Source of the DNA: Acidimicrobiia bacterium
GTDB lineage: Bacteria; Actinomycetota; Acidimicrobiia; Spongiisociales; UBA5794
Length of the DNA stretch: 14,374 nucleotides
Reading direction: 5' to 3'
NCBI GenBank assembly: GCA_030599515.1
Contig: JAUVNV010000031.1
Coordinates: 1-14,374 of the forward strand
A model generated the notes under the pieces. It was not told the DNA's origin. It did not search any database and was given only the letters and a program-made list of their open reading frames with translations. Shown one piece after another: positions 7,305-13,898 of this stretch; the first letter of the stretch is position 1; each line of letters begins with the position of its first letter. The position numbers and the translations under genes were made by a program.

Positions 7305-7573
7305 TCCGGGACGTCTTCGAGTTTTCCCAAGTACCGGGATCGGCGCTTGCCGTCTTCGTTCCAGTATGCGTACCAGTAGGGACCGTGGGGACACCGGGTG
7401 CAACTGTCTTTCCCGCACCGCACCATCTGCTTCCGTAGCTTGACTTCGGGACCCGATCCCGGCAGATCCACGCCCCGTCCCTCGAGGCGCGCCTTGGCAA
7501 GGATGTACAGCCTTCTCAACTCGTGTTCGTCCATCTCTCGTACGGCCTCGAGGACGTCCCGGTCAATCGACAT
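7283..7573 (-). CDS. DUF6788-like small protein
   Basis: A 96-residue protein. Residues 1-50 are a charged, probably helical part; residues 53-68 hold CGKDSCTRCPHGPYWY, followed by GKRRSRYLGK (75-84). This CxxxxCxxCxHGPYWY plus YLGK pattern is what I know from the DUF6788 family, whose function is unknown; it may be a small zinc-binding or DNA-binding module. The ATG at 7573 is preceded by a G-rich AGGGGGCGGG stretch that can serve as a ribosome site, and it overlaps the end of the DUF3499 gene by 11 nt, implying coupled translation. The last four codons (GRK and the TAG stop) are built from the downstream 7-bp repeat, so the C-terminal tail may have been created by repeat expansion. Confidence 0.75.
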   Translation of the reverse strand: MSIDRDVLEAVREMDEHELRRLYILAKARLEGRGVDLPGSGPEVKLRKQMVRCGKDSCTRCPHGPYWYAYWNEDGKRRSRYLGKLEDVPEAVEGRK

Positions 7574-7796
7574 CCCGCCCCCTATACCCCACCTGGGCGA
7601 ACAACGTCGGCTGCGATCTCCGATCGTGAAGCACCCAGCCGACCGGTGGCGTGACCCGATCGGCGTGAGTCGTGCACAGGGGGTAACGAGTGCCCGGAGC
7701 GACAGAGCCTTCGCTGTCGACGAGCCACGCCTCGCGGCGCTCGTACGCATAGGTGAGGCACGAGGTGGGATGTGATGAGCAGCGGACGCAAGTCAT
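7563..7796 (-). CDS. DUF3499-family protein
   Basis: A 77-residue protein matching the actinobacterial DUF3499 pattern: cysteines at 3, 6 and 13, then LTYAYE (14-19), a short acidic stretch, and LCTTHADRVTPPVGW (40-54). Members end the motif as LCxxHAxRxTxPxGW, as here. The Cys/His set suggests a metal site; the function is unknown. It is shorter than the mycobacterial member (Rv3258c). In M. tuberculosis the DUF3499 gene is next to manB (pmmA); here about 4 kb separates them. The ATG at 7796 lacks a ribosome site but a promoter-like element ends 9 nt upstream. The 3' end overlaps the DUF6788-like start by 11 nt. Confidence 0.85.
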   Translation of the reverse strand: MTCVRCSSHPTSCLTYAYERREAWLVDSEGSVAPGTRYPLCTTHADRVTPPVGWVLHDRRSQPTLFAQVGYRGRDVD

Positions 7797-7848
7797 GGCG
7801 GTGTGAAGCTAGGGGTCGAGACGGGCGAGACCAAGTATTTCGCGGTGC
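7797..7848 (-). promoter_or_regulatory. Likely promoter of the DUF3499 gene
   Basis: In the 52-bp gap after the DUF5719 stop, the minus strand has TTGGTC (plus 7829-7834), a 17-bp spacer and TAGCTT (plus 7806-7811), then 9 nt to the ATG. The spacing is right for a sigma-70-type promoter and would give a very short or no leader. The -35 matches the consensus only in TTG. Confidence 0.45.
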
Positions 7849-9393
7849 TCATCCGACTCCGATGCCGCCGATGAACGCCACACCTTGGGGTCCGGCGATC
7901 GATACGGCCACCGAGACCGGACGGTTCGCATTGATCAGCATCCCCGAGTTGCCGGTCTCGGACAGAGCCGGGACGGGGATCTCCACATAGCCGCCGGGAG
8001 GAATCAAGACCTTCTCGGACGAAAGTGAGGCGACGCCGAGCGGACTGACCGACACCGTCGCATCATCGCCGGAGGGATTCAGGATCCAGATCGAGGTCTC
8101 AGCACCGGGCACGACCCCGAGACCCGGAACCAACCACCGCTCGAACGAATCGGGGTTCCCGGGCATTGCTGCCAGTCCCTCGTAGGAAACGGGTTCATCG
8201 ACTCCCTCGCCCTCAGTGGTGTCGGTCGTGTCCTCGTCGGCTGTGACGCCCTCATCGTCTGTCGCCGCGTCGTCTGTCGCCGCGTCGTCTGTCGCCGCGT
8301 CGTCTGTCGCCGCGTCGTCTGTCGCCGCGTCGTCTTCAGTTCCACCGCTCTGACCTTCGCCGGGCGGTATGACGTCGGCCCTCGGGAACGTCCCTTCCGG
8401 CGCCGCCTGGATGACCGCTCCGATGGGAACATTCGATCGCACCCGTACGGCGAAGGGAGGCGCCGCCAGGTCTGACAGATGGATTCGGAGCGGTTCGAGC
8501 GGTGAGGCGATCCTTCCGTCGGCGTCGAGTATCGGGCCGTCCGGTGTGAAGAGATCGATCGCGATCGTGGCCTCAACGCCGCCGGTGTTGGAAAGCACCA
8601 GTGTTGGGTCCAATCCGGGAAGGCTGGTCACCGGGAAGTCCCAGACCGTCGACTGGCCGGTGCCGGGCCAGGACGCCTCGTCGGTTCCGTTGTTGAGCAC
8701 GAGACTGGGGATGACGATCCCGCTCTCGGTTGTCACGGTGAAAGTCGCCATGTCGAGGAACGGGATGACACGGGACAGGTCCTCGGTCAGCCATGACCGT
8801 CCGGGGACGTCGATGCTCTCGAACCCGGCGAGCGGTGATCGACCGAATTCAGTGATCGCCTCGACCGTGACCTTGGCGCTCTCTGCGAACGGATTGAACA
8901 GCTGGAGTTCGAGGGTGAATCCCTCCGCGGTGATGCCACCGACCAGGTGCCACTCCTTGGGAACCGACACGACGCACCGATCCCCGGTGAGGATCTCCTC
9001 CGACCACATCGCCGTTGTCGCGACTGCCGGCCCGTCGTCGAATTCCACGATACCGGGCGACGTGCCCCGTCGGACGATATCGCCGGCGTCGATGCTTCGG
9101 GCTCCCGGACCGCGGAGGCGCAACTCGTCGATGTCCGGCTCTTCAGTCGGATTCGGATTCGGGAGTGTGATCGTCGCATTGACGTCGAGCACCGAAGCCA
9201 CGTTGAACGCTGAGTCCCGCAGGGCGCCGGCGCCAACCCACGGGCAGTACCAGGCGCTGGGATCACCGGTCGCTGCGCCCGCTTCCGGGAGTGGTGTCCC
9301 GAAGTCCGGCCGACCCACTTCGGCCGGTCCGGACTGAGCGAGAGCGAGCGCACCCACGACGACCACGATGACGACCGCGATCACCCGTCTCAT
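7849..9393 (-). CDS. DUF5719-family membrane-anchored extracytoplasmic protein
   Basis: A 514-residue protein with an N-terminal membrane anchor or signal (RR followed by a Val/Ile/Ala-rich core, about 4-19) and an exported beta-rich body typical of DUF5719, an actinobacterial family of unknown function. Two cysteines stand out, C50 in WYCPW and C140 in DRC, and could form a disulfide. An acidic linker of five ATDDA-type repeats (about 354-380) and more Asp/Glu/Thr separates the main body from a C-terminal domain (about 400-514). The ATG at 9393 overlaps the stop of the upstream glycosyltransferase (ATGA) and has a strong GGAGGAGG ribosome site; the longer frame to 9543 is Arg-rich and lies inside that gene. 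Coupling implies it works with the glycosyltransferase, perhaps as its outer subunit. That role is inferred. Confidence 0.85.
   Translation of the reverse strand: MRRVIAVVIVVVVGALALAQSGPAEVGRPDFGTPLPEAGAATGDPSAWYCPWVGAGALRDSAFNVASVLDVNATITLPNPNPTEEPDIDELRLRGPGARSIDAGDIVRRGTSPGIVEFDDGPAVATTAMWSEEILTGDRCVVSVPKEWHLVGGITAEGFTLELQLFNPFAESAKVTVEAITEFGRSPLAGFESIDVPGRSWLTEDLSRVIPFLDMATFTVTTESGIVIPSLVLNNGTDEASWPGTGQSTVWDFPVTSLPGLDPTLVLSNTGGVEATIAIDLFTPDGPILDADGRIASPLEPLRIHLSDLAAPPFAVRVRSNVPIGAVIQAAPEGTFPRADVIPPGEGQSGGTEDDAATDDAATDDAATDDAATDDAATDDEGVTADEDTTDTTEGEGVDEPVSYEGLAAMPGNPDSFERWLVPGLGVVPGAETSIWILNPSGDDATVSVSPLGVASLSSEKVLIPPGGYVEIPVPALSETGNSGMLINANRPVSVAVSIAGPQGVAFIGGIGVG
8255..8335. repeat. 15-bp in-frame tandem repeat in the DUF5719 gene
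   Basis: Five perfect copies of a 15-bp unit (TCGTCTGTCGCCGCG on the plus strand), followed by a 6-bp partial copy. In the coding frame each unit gives five residues of an Asp/Ala/Thr linker (DDAAT). Perfect identity at the DNA level suggests recent expansion and probable length variation between strains. Confidence 0.95.
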
Positions 9394-12182
9394 CCGAACC
9401 TCCTCCCGGCCCATGCGGCTCCGGCGAGGGCGACGAGCCACACGGCGGCGCCGATGGCCTGCCAGCGGCGTGCACCGATGGGTTCGAATGCGGTCCAGCC
9501 GGCAGCGGCCGTCGTTCTGTTGGCCCAGCCGGTCTGCTCCCAATCACCTGGACGCCAGCGGCCGTCGGCGTTCTCTCTCACCTCGACGCCAACTCCGAAC
9601 TCCGGTTCACCTTCGTAGCCGGTTCCGACACGCGTCCACAGGGATCCCTCGGTGCTGATGGCGCGAACGGCGTTCTCAGCCTCGTTCTCGAACGTCGTGT
9701 TTGACAGCCCGCCGCCGAGAGGGACCAGGTCGAGTTGACCCACGAAGATCGTCCTCCACGCATCGGCGAACCGGTCCCTCTCGGTCTCAGCAAGGACGAC
9801 GATCCAGCGGACGCCGAACGGCGCAAGTAGCTCGCCGGCACGCTTCGTCTCCCCGTCGATGATCGTTTGCAGCGTCTCAGCGAACGCATCGTCGCCAACC
9901 CTGGCCGTGTGTAGGTATACCTCCCACACCTCCGGCATCGGCGCAGACACGAGCCGGTACGCCGCGCCGTCGATGATCCGGTCGTCGCCCGGGAGGTTTC
10001 CAGGCGCTCCGAGCACGAGGATTCTCGATGCGATCGGATCGCCCGGTCGTGCGGCCGAGAACGTGAACGCCCCCCGGTATTCGTCACTCGGATATCCCGC
10101 ACGACCGCCCAGAATCGTGACCGTGGACGCTGTCACGAGAAGAACCGACGCCGCAACGGCGATCCCTGCAACGACACGGCGCCAGCCACCTACTTCCCGT
10201 ACGCGGGTGATCGCTTCGAACGACGGTCCGACGATGAGTCCGATGCCGAGGGCAACGATCGCCAGTCCCACGGTCTCGACTTCGATACCCGACCCGAGTC
10301 CCGCCGACCGGGCAACAAGTGTTCCAGAGGCGGCCGCGATCGCGCCCCAACCCGCTATCAGGGCGAGCCGCGGTGGCGCTGCAATGAGTGAGGCTGCAGC
10401 AGCGATTCCAATGACGACGGCCGTCACGACCGGCGGCACCCAGAAGGCGTCGCCGTTCGTGATGAATCGATAGAGATCGGCGGTGCCGAGCCAGGGAAAG
10501 AGCAATGGAATGGCCAGGGCCGCCCCGACCAGCGAGACGCCGACGGCCCGCCATGCAGTGGCGTCGGTGAGGTTGAGGAGGGCCCACACGAGCAGCGCGG
10601 CTACCGGCACTGCGAGAGTGAGCGGTGCAAAGACGGCGGTCACGCCGGCAAGGACGGCGACGGCCGCGAATCGACCGGCTCTCGCGACCCACGAGGTGGG
10701 GAACGGAGCGAGAGCGAAGCGCATCGACCATGGGATGAGTGCGATGGCGATGGCGACCCCGACAGCGGTTTCCTGAGCCACGGCCTGTGCAGCAGGACCG
10801 GCGACGTAGACGATCCCGGCGAGAGTCCCTGCGACTGCACGAACGCCCCATGTCCGCAGCAGCCGGACTACTCCCCAGATTCCGACCAGCCACGACCCTG
10901 CGGTCAATACGTACTCGGCAAGACGCCGGTTGTCGAAGAGGATGGTCTGGACCAGACCGGCGATCGCGACGAACGGACGGAGCGGCTCTACGGATCCAAG
11001 TCCCGCCGGATTCCAGCCCCCGGCGTATGCCGAGATAGCGTCCGATCCGGATTCAACGAACGGGAGGCTGTACCCGACGGCAGGCAACCCACCGGACCAG
11101 ATACTCCGGGTGGCGAGAAGGACGAATCCCACCGCGAACGCTCCCACGATGAACGACGGTCGCCTGAGTTCACTGCCGACCGCCTCGATCGAGAGTCGGT
11201 CTTCTCCCGGTAATCTTTGCCGTACCCGGTCGGACAGCTCCGCGACAACCGACTTGAGAGCGACCGAACCACTGATCTGATATCTGAAGAGTTCGGCATC
11301 GCCGACGACTCGCCCCTTGCGGGCCACCCGACGCCCACGGAGCGTGTCCGGCAGCTTCAGGAGGTTCCACAGCCACGCCCGCAGCCAGGCGAAGAACCGC
11401 CACCGCCCGAGGAACAACGACAAGAAGGATTGGGCGAAACCCGAAAGGAACGCCATCGGCAGCGCCCAGAGCAGAGTCATCGGCCCGTAGACCTTGATCA
11501 TCGCCCGAATGCGGCCGGCGCGCTCTCGCCATCGATCGAGATCCATGCCGTCGTCGGAGGCAAGCACCTCCGAGGAGGGGACCACGATCACACGCGCGCC
11601 CCGAAGCCGCGCTCGCTGGCAGAAGTCGACCGCCCCGGCGACCGTCGCCATGGCGGTGTCCGGACCGCCAAGACCGCGAGCGAGATCCATTCGAACGAGG
11701 GTCGACTGTCCGCCGACGGCCGCGACGTCACGAACGACGTCGTACTGGCCTTGGTCGCGCTCGTCCTGGTCGAATCCTGTGTAGGGGGTCTCGAACACGT
11801 CCGTCGCGAATCCGACGGAGAGCAGTCGATCCGGGTCGTTCCCATCGAGGATCTTCGAACCCGAGACCGAGGCGTCGAGGCGTGCCTGCGTACGAACCAG
11901 CGCCTCGAGGGCGTCGGGTCGAGGACGTGCACCGTCGAGAACGAACCACAGATGGGTGACGTTGCCGCAGGCGTCGATCAGGCCACTGGCACCCGCGATC
12001 CATTCGACGCCGTATGCGACAGCTAAATGACGCGCGTCCTTGTCACCACCGACCACGATGATCCGCCGTACTTCGTACACTTGTTGCTGGATCGATTCGA
12101 TGGTCGCCGAAAGCTCGGCACCGCGTCGAGCGATGATCGCGACCGCGACAGATACTGGGCTTGCGCCCTCCGGAGATGACAT
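9390..12182 (-). CDS. Large GT2-domain/polytopic membrane fusion protein
   Basis: About 930 residues. In numbering from the ATG at 12194: residues 13-225 form a GT2-like domain (VSVAVAIIARRGAEL, then IIVVGGDKDA, HLWFVLDGARPRPDAL, and AVDFCQRARLRGARVIVVP). A helix pair follows at about 236-280, then a long series of membrane helices from about 353 to 720, an outer domain with YRLVSAPMPEVWEVYL and a final helix near the C-terminus. The segment GGWNPAGLGSVEPLRPF occurs in large actinobacterial glycosyltransferases encoded next to DUF5719. Usual acidic GT2 motifs are degenerate (VVGGD for VVDDG, LDGA for DxD), so catalysis by this domain is doubtful. The start is ATG at 12182 or 12194; neither has a ribosome site, and both overlap the divergent cofD start. 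Translationally coupled to the DUF5719 gene. Confidence 0.85.
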   Translation of the reverse strand: MSSPEGASPVSVAVAIIARRGAELSATIESIQQQVYEVRRIIVVGGDKDARHLAVAYGVEWIAGASGLIDACGNVTHLWFVLDGARPRPDALEALVRTQARLDASVSGSKILDGNDPDRLLSVGFATDVFETPYTGFDQDERDQGQYDVVRDVAAVGGQSTLVRMDLARGLGGPDTAMATVAGAVDFCQRARLRGARVIVVPSSEVLASDDGMDLDRWRERAGRIRAMIKVYGPMTLLWALPMAFLSGFAQSFLSLFLGRWRFFAWLRAWLWNLLKLPDTLRGRRVARKGRVVGDAELFRYQISGSVALKSVVAELSDRVRQRLPGEDRLSIEAVGSELRRPSFIVGAFAVGFVLLATRSIWSGGLPAVGYSLPFVESGSDAISAYAGGWNPAGLGSVEPLRPFVAIAGLVQTILFDNRRLAEYVLTAGSWLVGIWGVVRLLRTWGVRAVAGTLAGIVYVAGPAAQAVAQETAVGVAIAIALIPWSMRFALAPFPTSWVARAGRFAAVAVLAGVTAVFAPLTLAVPVAALLVWALLNLTDATAWRAVGVSLVGAALAIPLLFPWLGTADLYRFITNGDAFWVPPVVTAVVIGIAAAASLIAAPPRLALIAGWGAIAAASGTLVARSAGLGSGIEVETVGLAIVALGIGLIVGPSFEAITRVREVGGWRRVVAGIAVAASVLLVTASTVTILGGRAGYPSDEYRGAFTFSAARPGDPIASRILVLGAPGNLPGDDRIIDGAAYRLVSAPMPEVWEVYLHTARVGDDAFAETLQTIIDGETKRAGELLAPFGVRWIVVLAETERDRFADAWRTIFVGQLDLVPLGGGLSNTTFENEAENAVRAISTEGSLWTRVGTGYEGEPEFGVGVEVRENADGRWRPGDWEQTGWANRTTAAAGWTAFEPIGARRWQAIGAAVWLVALAGAAWAGRRFG
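12151..12180 (+). promoter_or_regulatory. cofD ribosome site and possible -10
   Basis: GGAG at 12172-12175, five bases before the ATG at 12181, fixes the cofD start. GATACT at 12151-12156 could be a -10 box, 24 nt before the ATG; no -35 is convincing. These elements lie inside the start of the divergent glycosyltransferase gene. Confidence 0.45.
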
Positions 12183-13143
12183 GAACGACGCCATTCAAGG
12201 ACCGAACTCGAAATATTCCAACCCTTTCGCCGTTCTACTGACCGGCGGTGTCGGTGGGGCGCGCGCTGCTCGGTCCATCAGACGGGTCTTCGAGGGCGAA
12301 CGACTCGCGGTAGTCGGGAACGTGGGTGATGACGAATCGATCCATGGTGTCCACGTGTCGGCAGATCTCGACACCGTCCTCTACACACTCGCAGGGATCG
12401 AGGGTCCGCACGGCTGGGGTATCGAAGGAGACACTTTCACCGTGATAGATCACCTCGAAACGCTCGGCGTCGACACCACCTTTCGCCTCGGCGATCGTGA
12501 TCTGGCGACGTGTCTGCTCCGAACCGGGATGCTCGCATCGGGGCACACGCTCTCTGAGATCACAGATCAGATCCGACTGACGCTTGGTATCGAGACACGG
12601 ATCATTCCCGCCACCGACGACCGGCTCCGAACCAGGGTTCGGATTGCCGATGGACGATGGCTCGCGTTCCAGGAGTACTTCGTCGAGCGGGGGCACCGTG
12701 ATCACGTCGTCGAGGTCGAGTACAGCGGCGCCGAGCGGGCGAAGCCCGCCCCGGGAGTCATCGAGGCGATCACCGCTGCGGATACCGTCGTGATCGCCCC
12801 ATCGAACCCGCCCCTGTCGATCGGGCCGATCATCGCCGTCCGGGAGATTCGACAGTCCCTTGCCGACAAGGAGCGGGTCGTCGCCATCAGTCCTCTGTTC
12901 GGCGGCAGGGCGCTCAAGGGCCCGGCCGAGCGGGTGATGGCGTCTCTCGGTTTCCCGCCCGGGAACGCCGGCGTGCTGGCAGCGTACGAAGACCTCATCT
13001 CCGATCTCGTCGTCGACATCGGAGACGCGTCGGACGGGCGCGAGCTATCGACGTCGGTCATGGTTCACGCAACCGACACCCGTCTTGACTCGGAGGACGG
13101 GTCCCGTCGCTTTGCCGAATGGTTCCGCGAGACGTTCACATGA
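12181..13143 (+). CDS. cofD: 2-phospho-L-lactate transferase (F420 biosynthesis)
   Basis: A 320-residue CofD/FbiA enzyme that joins the phospho-lactate (or phosphoenolpyruvate, in actinobacteria) moiety from its guanylyl donor onto the deazaflavin Fo, giving F420-0 or dehydro-F420-0. Seen: LLTGGVGGARAA (19-30), NVGDD (47-51) with VSADLDTVLYTLAG (59-72) and GWGIEGDTF (78-86), RLGDRDLATCLLR (102-114), APSNPPLSIGPI (206-217) and SPLFGGRALKGPAERVMASLG (237-257). Length is typical. The ATG at 12181 has a GGAG ribosome site; the open frame back to 12040 is antisense to the glycosyltransferase. cofE follows with an ATGA overlap, as in fbiA-fbiB of mycobacteria. Confidence 0.95.
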   Translation: MNDAIQGPNSKYSNPFAVLLTGGVGGARAARSIRRVFEGERLAVVGNVGDDESIHGVHVSADLDTVLYTLAGIEGPHGWGIEGDTFTVIDHLETLGVDTTFRLGDRDLATCLLRTGMLASGHTLSEITDQIRLTLGIETRIIPATDDRLRTRVRIADGRWLAFQEYFVERGHRDHVVEVEYSGAERAKPAPGVIEAITAADTVVIAPSNPPLSIGPIIAVREIRQSLADKERVVAISPLFGGRALKGPAERVMASLGFPPGNAGVLAAYEDLISDLVVDIGDASDGRELSTSVMVHATDTRLDSEDGSRRFAEWFRETFT

Positions 13144-13835
13144 GCATCGAAGTCCACCCGATTCGCGGAATCCCCGAAGTCGGTCCCGGCGATGACCTTG
13201 CAGCCCTCATCGTCGATGGACTCGACGTCTCGCAGATCGCGCTCACCGACCGTGACGTCGTCGTGGTCACGCACAAGGTGGTCTCGAAAGCCGAAGGTCG
13301 GATCGAACAGGTCTCCGATGATCGTGAGTATCGGGAACTTGCCGAACGTGAGGCCCGATCGATCCTGAGACGACGTGGTGATCTCCTCATCACACAAACC
13401 GAACACGGGTTCATCTGCGCCAACGCAGGAGTCGATCGCTCCAACGTGGCAGACGGGTGGGCGGTTCTCCTCCCCGTCGACCCGGACCGGTCGGCGCATC
13501 GCATCCGGCTCCGCATCGAACGGGCGATGAGCGTCTCGATCGCCGTCGTCGTCACGGATACGTTCGGTCGCCCGTGGCGCCGTGGACTCGTCGACGTCGC
13601 CATCGGTGTCTCCGGACTGCCGGCGATCCTCGATCTGCGTGGCGAACCCGATGCGCAGGGACGCACGATGAACGTCACGGAGATCGCCATCGTCGATGAG
13701 ATCGCCGCAGCTGCCGACCTCGTCATGGGCAAGGCAGATGCGATCCCCGCCGCCGTCGTTCGCGGTCTCGACCTGACAGGGAACGGGCGAGCGACCGACC
13801 TGGTGAGACCCCAGGAAGAGGACATGTTCAGATAA
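13140..13835 (+). CDS. cofE: Coenzyme F420:L-glutamate ligase
   Basis: A 231-residue CofE enzyme that adds glutamates to F420-0 using GTP and a divalent metal. Seen: PIRGIPEVGPGDDL (7-20), VVVVTHKVVSKAEGR (40-54), TEHGFICANAGVDRSNV (87-103), LLPVDPDRSAHRIR (110-123), VVVTDTFGRPWRRGLVDVAIG (137-157) and RGEPDAQGRTMNVTEIAIVDE (167-187). Mycobacterial FbiB carries an extra C-terminal FMN-reductase domain of about 200 residues; this protein ends after the ligase domain. If the phosphoenolpyruvate route is used, the reductase must be encoded elsewhere. The ATG at 13140 overlaps the cofD stop; an upstream ATG at 13119 would extend into cofD with no family match. The TAA stop (13833-13835) abuts a 7-bp repeat cluster. 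Confidence 0.95.
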   Translation: MSIEVHPIRGIPEVGPGDDLAALIVDGLDVSQIALTDRDVVVVTHKVVSKAEGRIEQVSDDREYRELAEREARSILRRRGDLLITQTEHGFICANAGVDRSNVADGWAVLLPVDPDRSAHRIRLRIERAMSVSIAVVVTDTFGRPWRRGLVDVAIGVSGLPAILDLRGEPDAQGRTMNVTEIAIVDEIAAAADLVMGKADAIPAAVVRGLDLTGNGRATDLVRPQEEDMFR

Positions 13836-13857
13836 GTAGCAAGTAGCAAGTAGCAGG
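13834..13857. repeat. Heptamer tandem repeat, TAGCAAG type
   Basis: Three 7-bp units (AAGTAGC x3, or TAGCAAG, TAGCAAG, TAGCAGG in the TA register) starting on the last bases of the cofE stop codon. Same period and TA-start as the two clusters near 7.2 kb; its AGTAGCA unit differs by one base from the AGTAGGA unit read on the minus strand there. Confidence 0.85.
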
Positions 13858-13870
13858 ACCGAACACGGTC
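13857..13870 (+). terminator. Small hairpin after cofE
   Basis: GACCG, a four-base loop AACA, then CGGTC: a perfect 5-bp stem 21 bases past the cofE stop and 28 bases from the end of the converging glycosylase gene. There is no T-run, so it would be at best a weak or factor-assisted terminator, possibly for both strands. Confidence 0.3.
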
Positions 13871-13898
13871 GTGGGCGAGTCTTGTGCCTTGCTGCCGG

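Noticed and set aside
8255..8335. Direct repeats that could suggest a CRISPR array
   Set aside because: Unit is 15 bp with no spacers and stays in frame as a protein linker.
8369..9337. 322-codon plus-strand frame opposite the DUF5719 gene
   Set aside because: Antisense, low-complexity composition, no ribosome site or recognisable motif.
9394..9543. N-terminal extension of the DUF5719 protein
   Set aside because: Arg-rich and inside the upstream gene; the ATG at 9393 has a strong ribosome site and starts directly at the membrane anchor.
11766..11780. T-loop-like GGTCGAATCC possibly marking a tRNA
   Set aside because: It lies in the coding frame of the glycosyltransferase and no acceptor or anticodon arm can be folded around it.
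11217..12026. 269-codon plus-strand frame opposite the large glycosyltransferase
   Set aside because: Antisense of a coding region whose frame is well supported; composition is Arg/Glu/His-rich and unlike any family.
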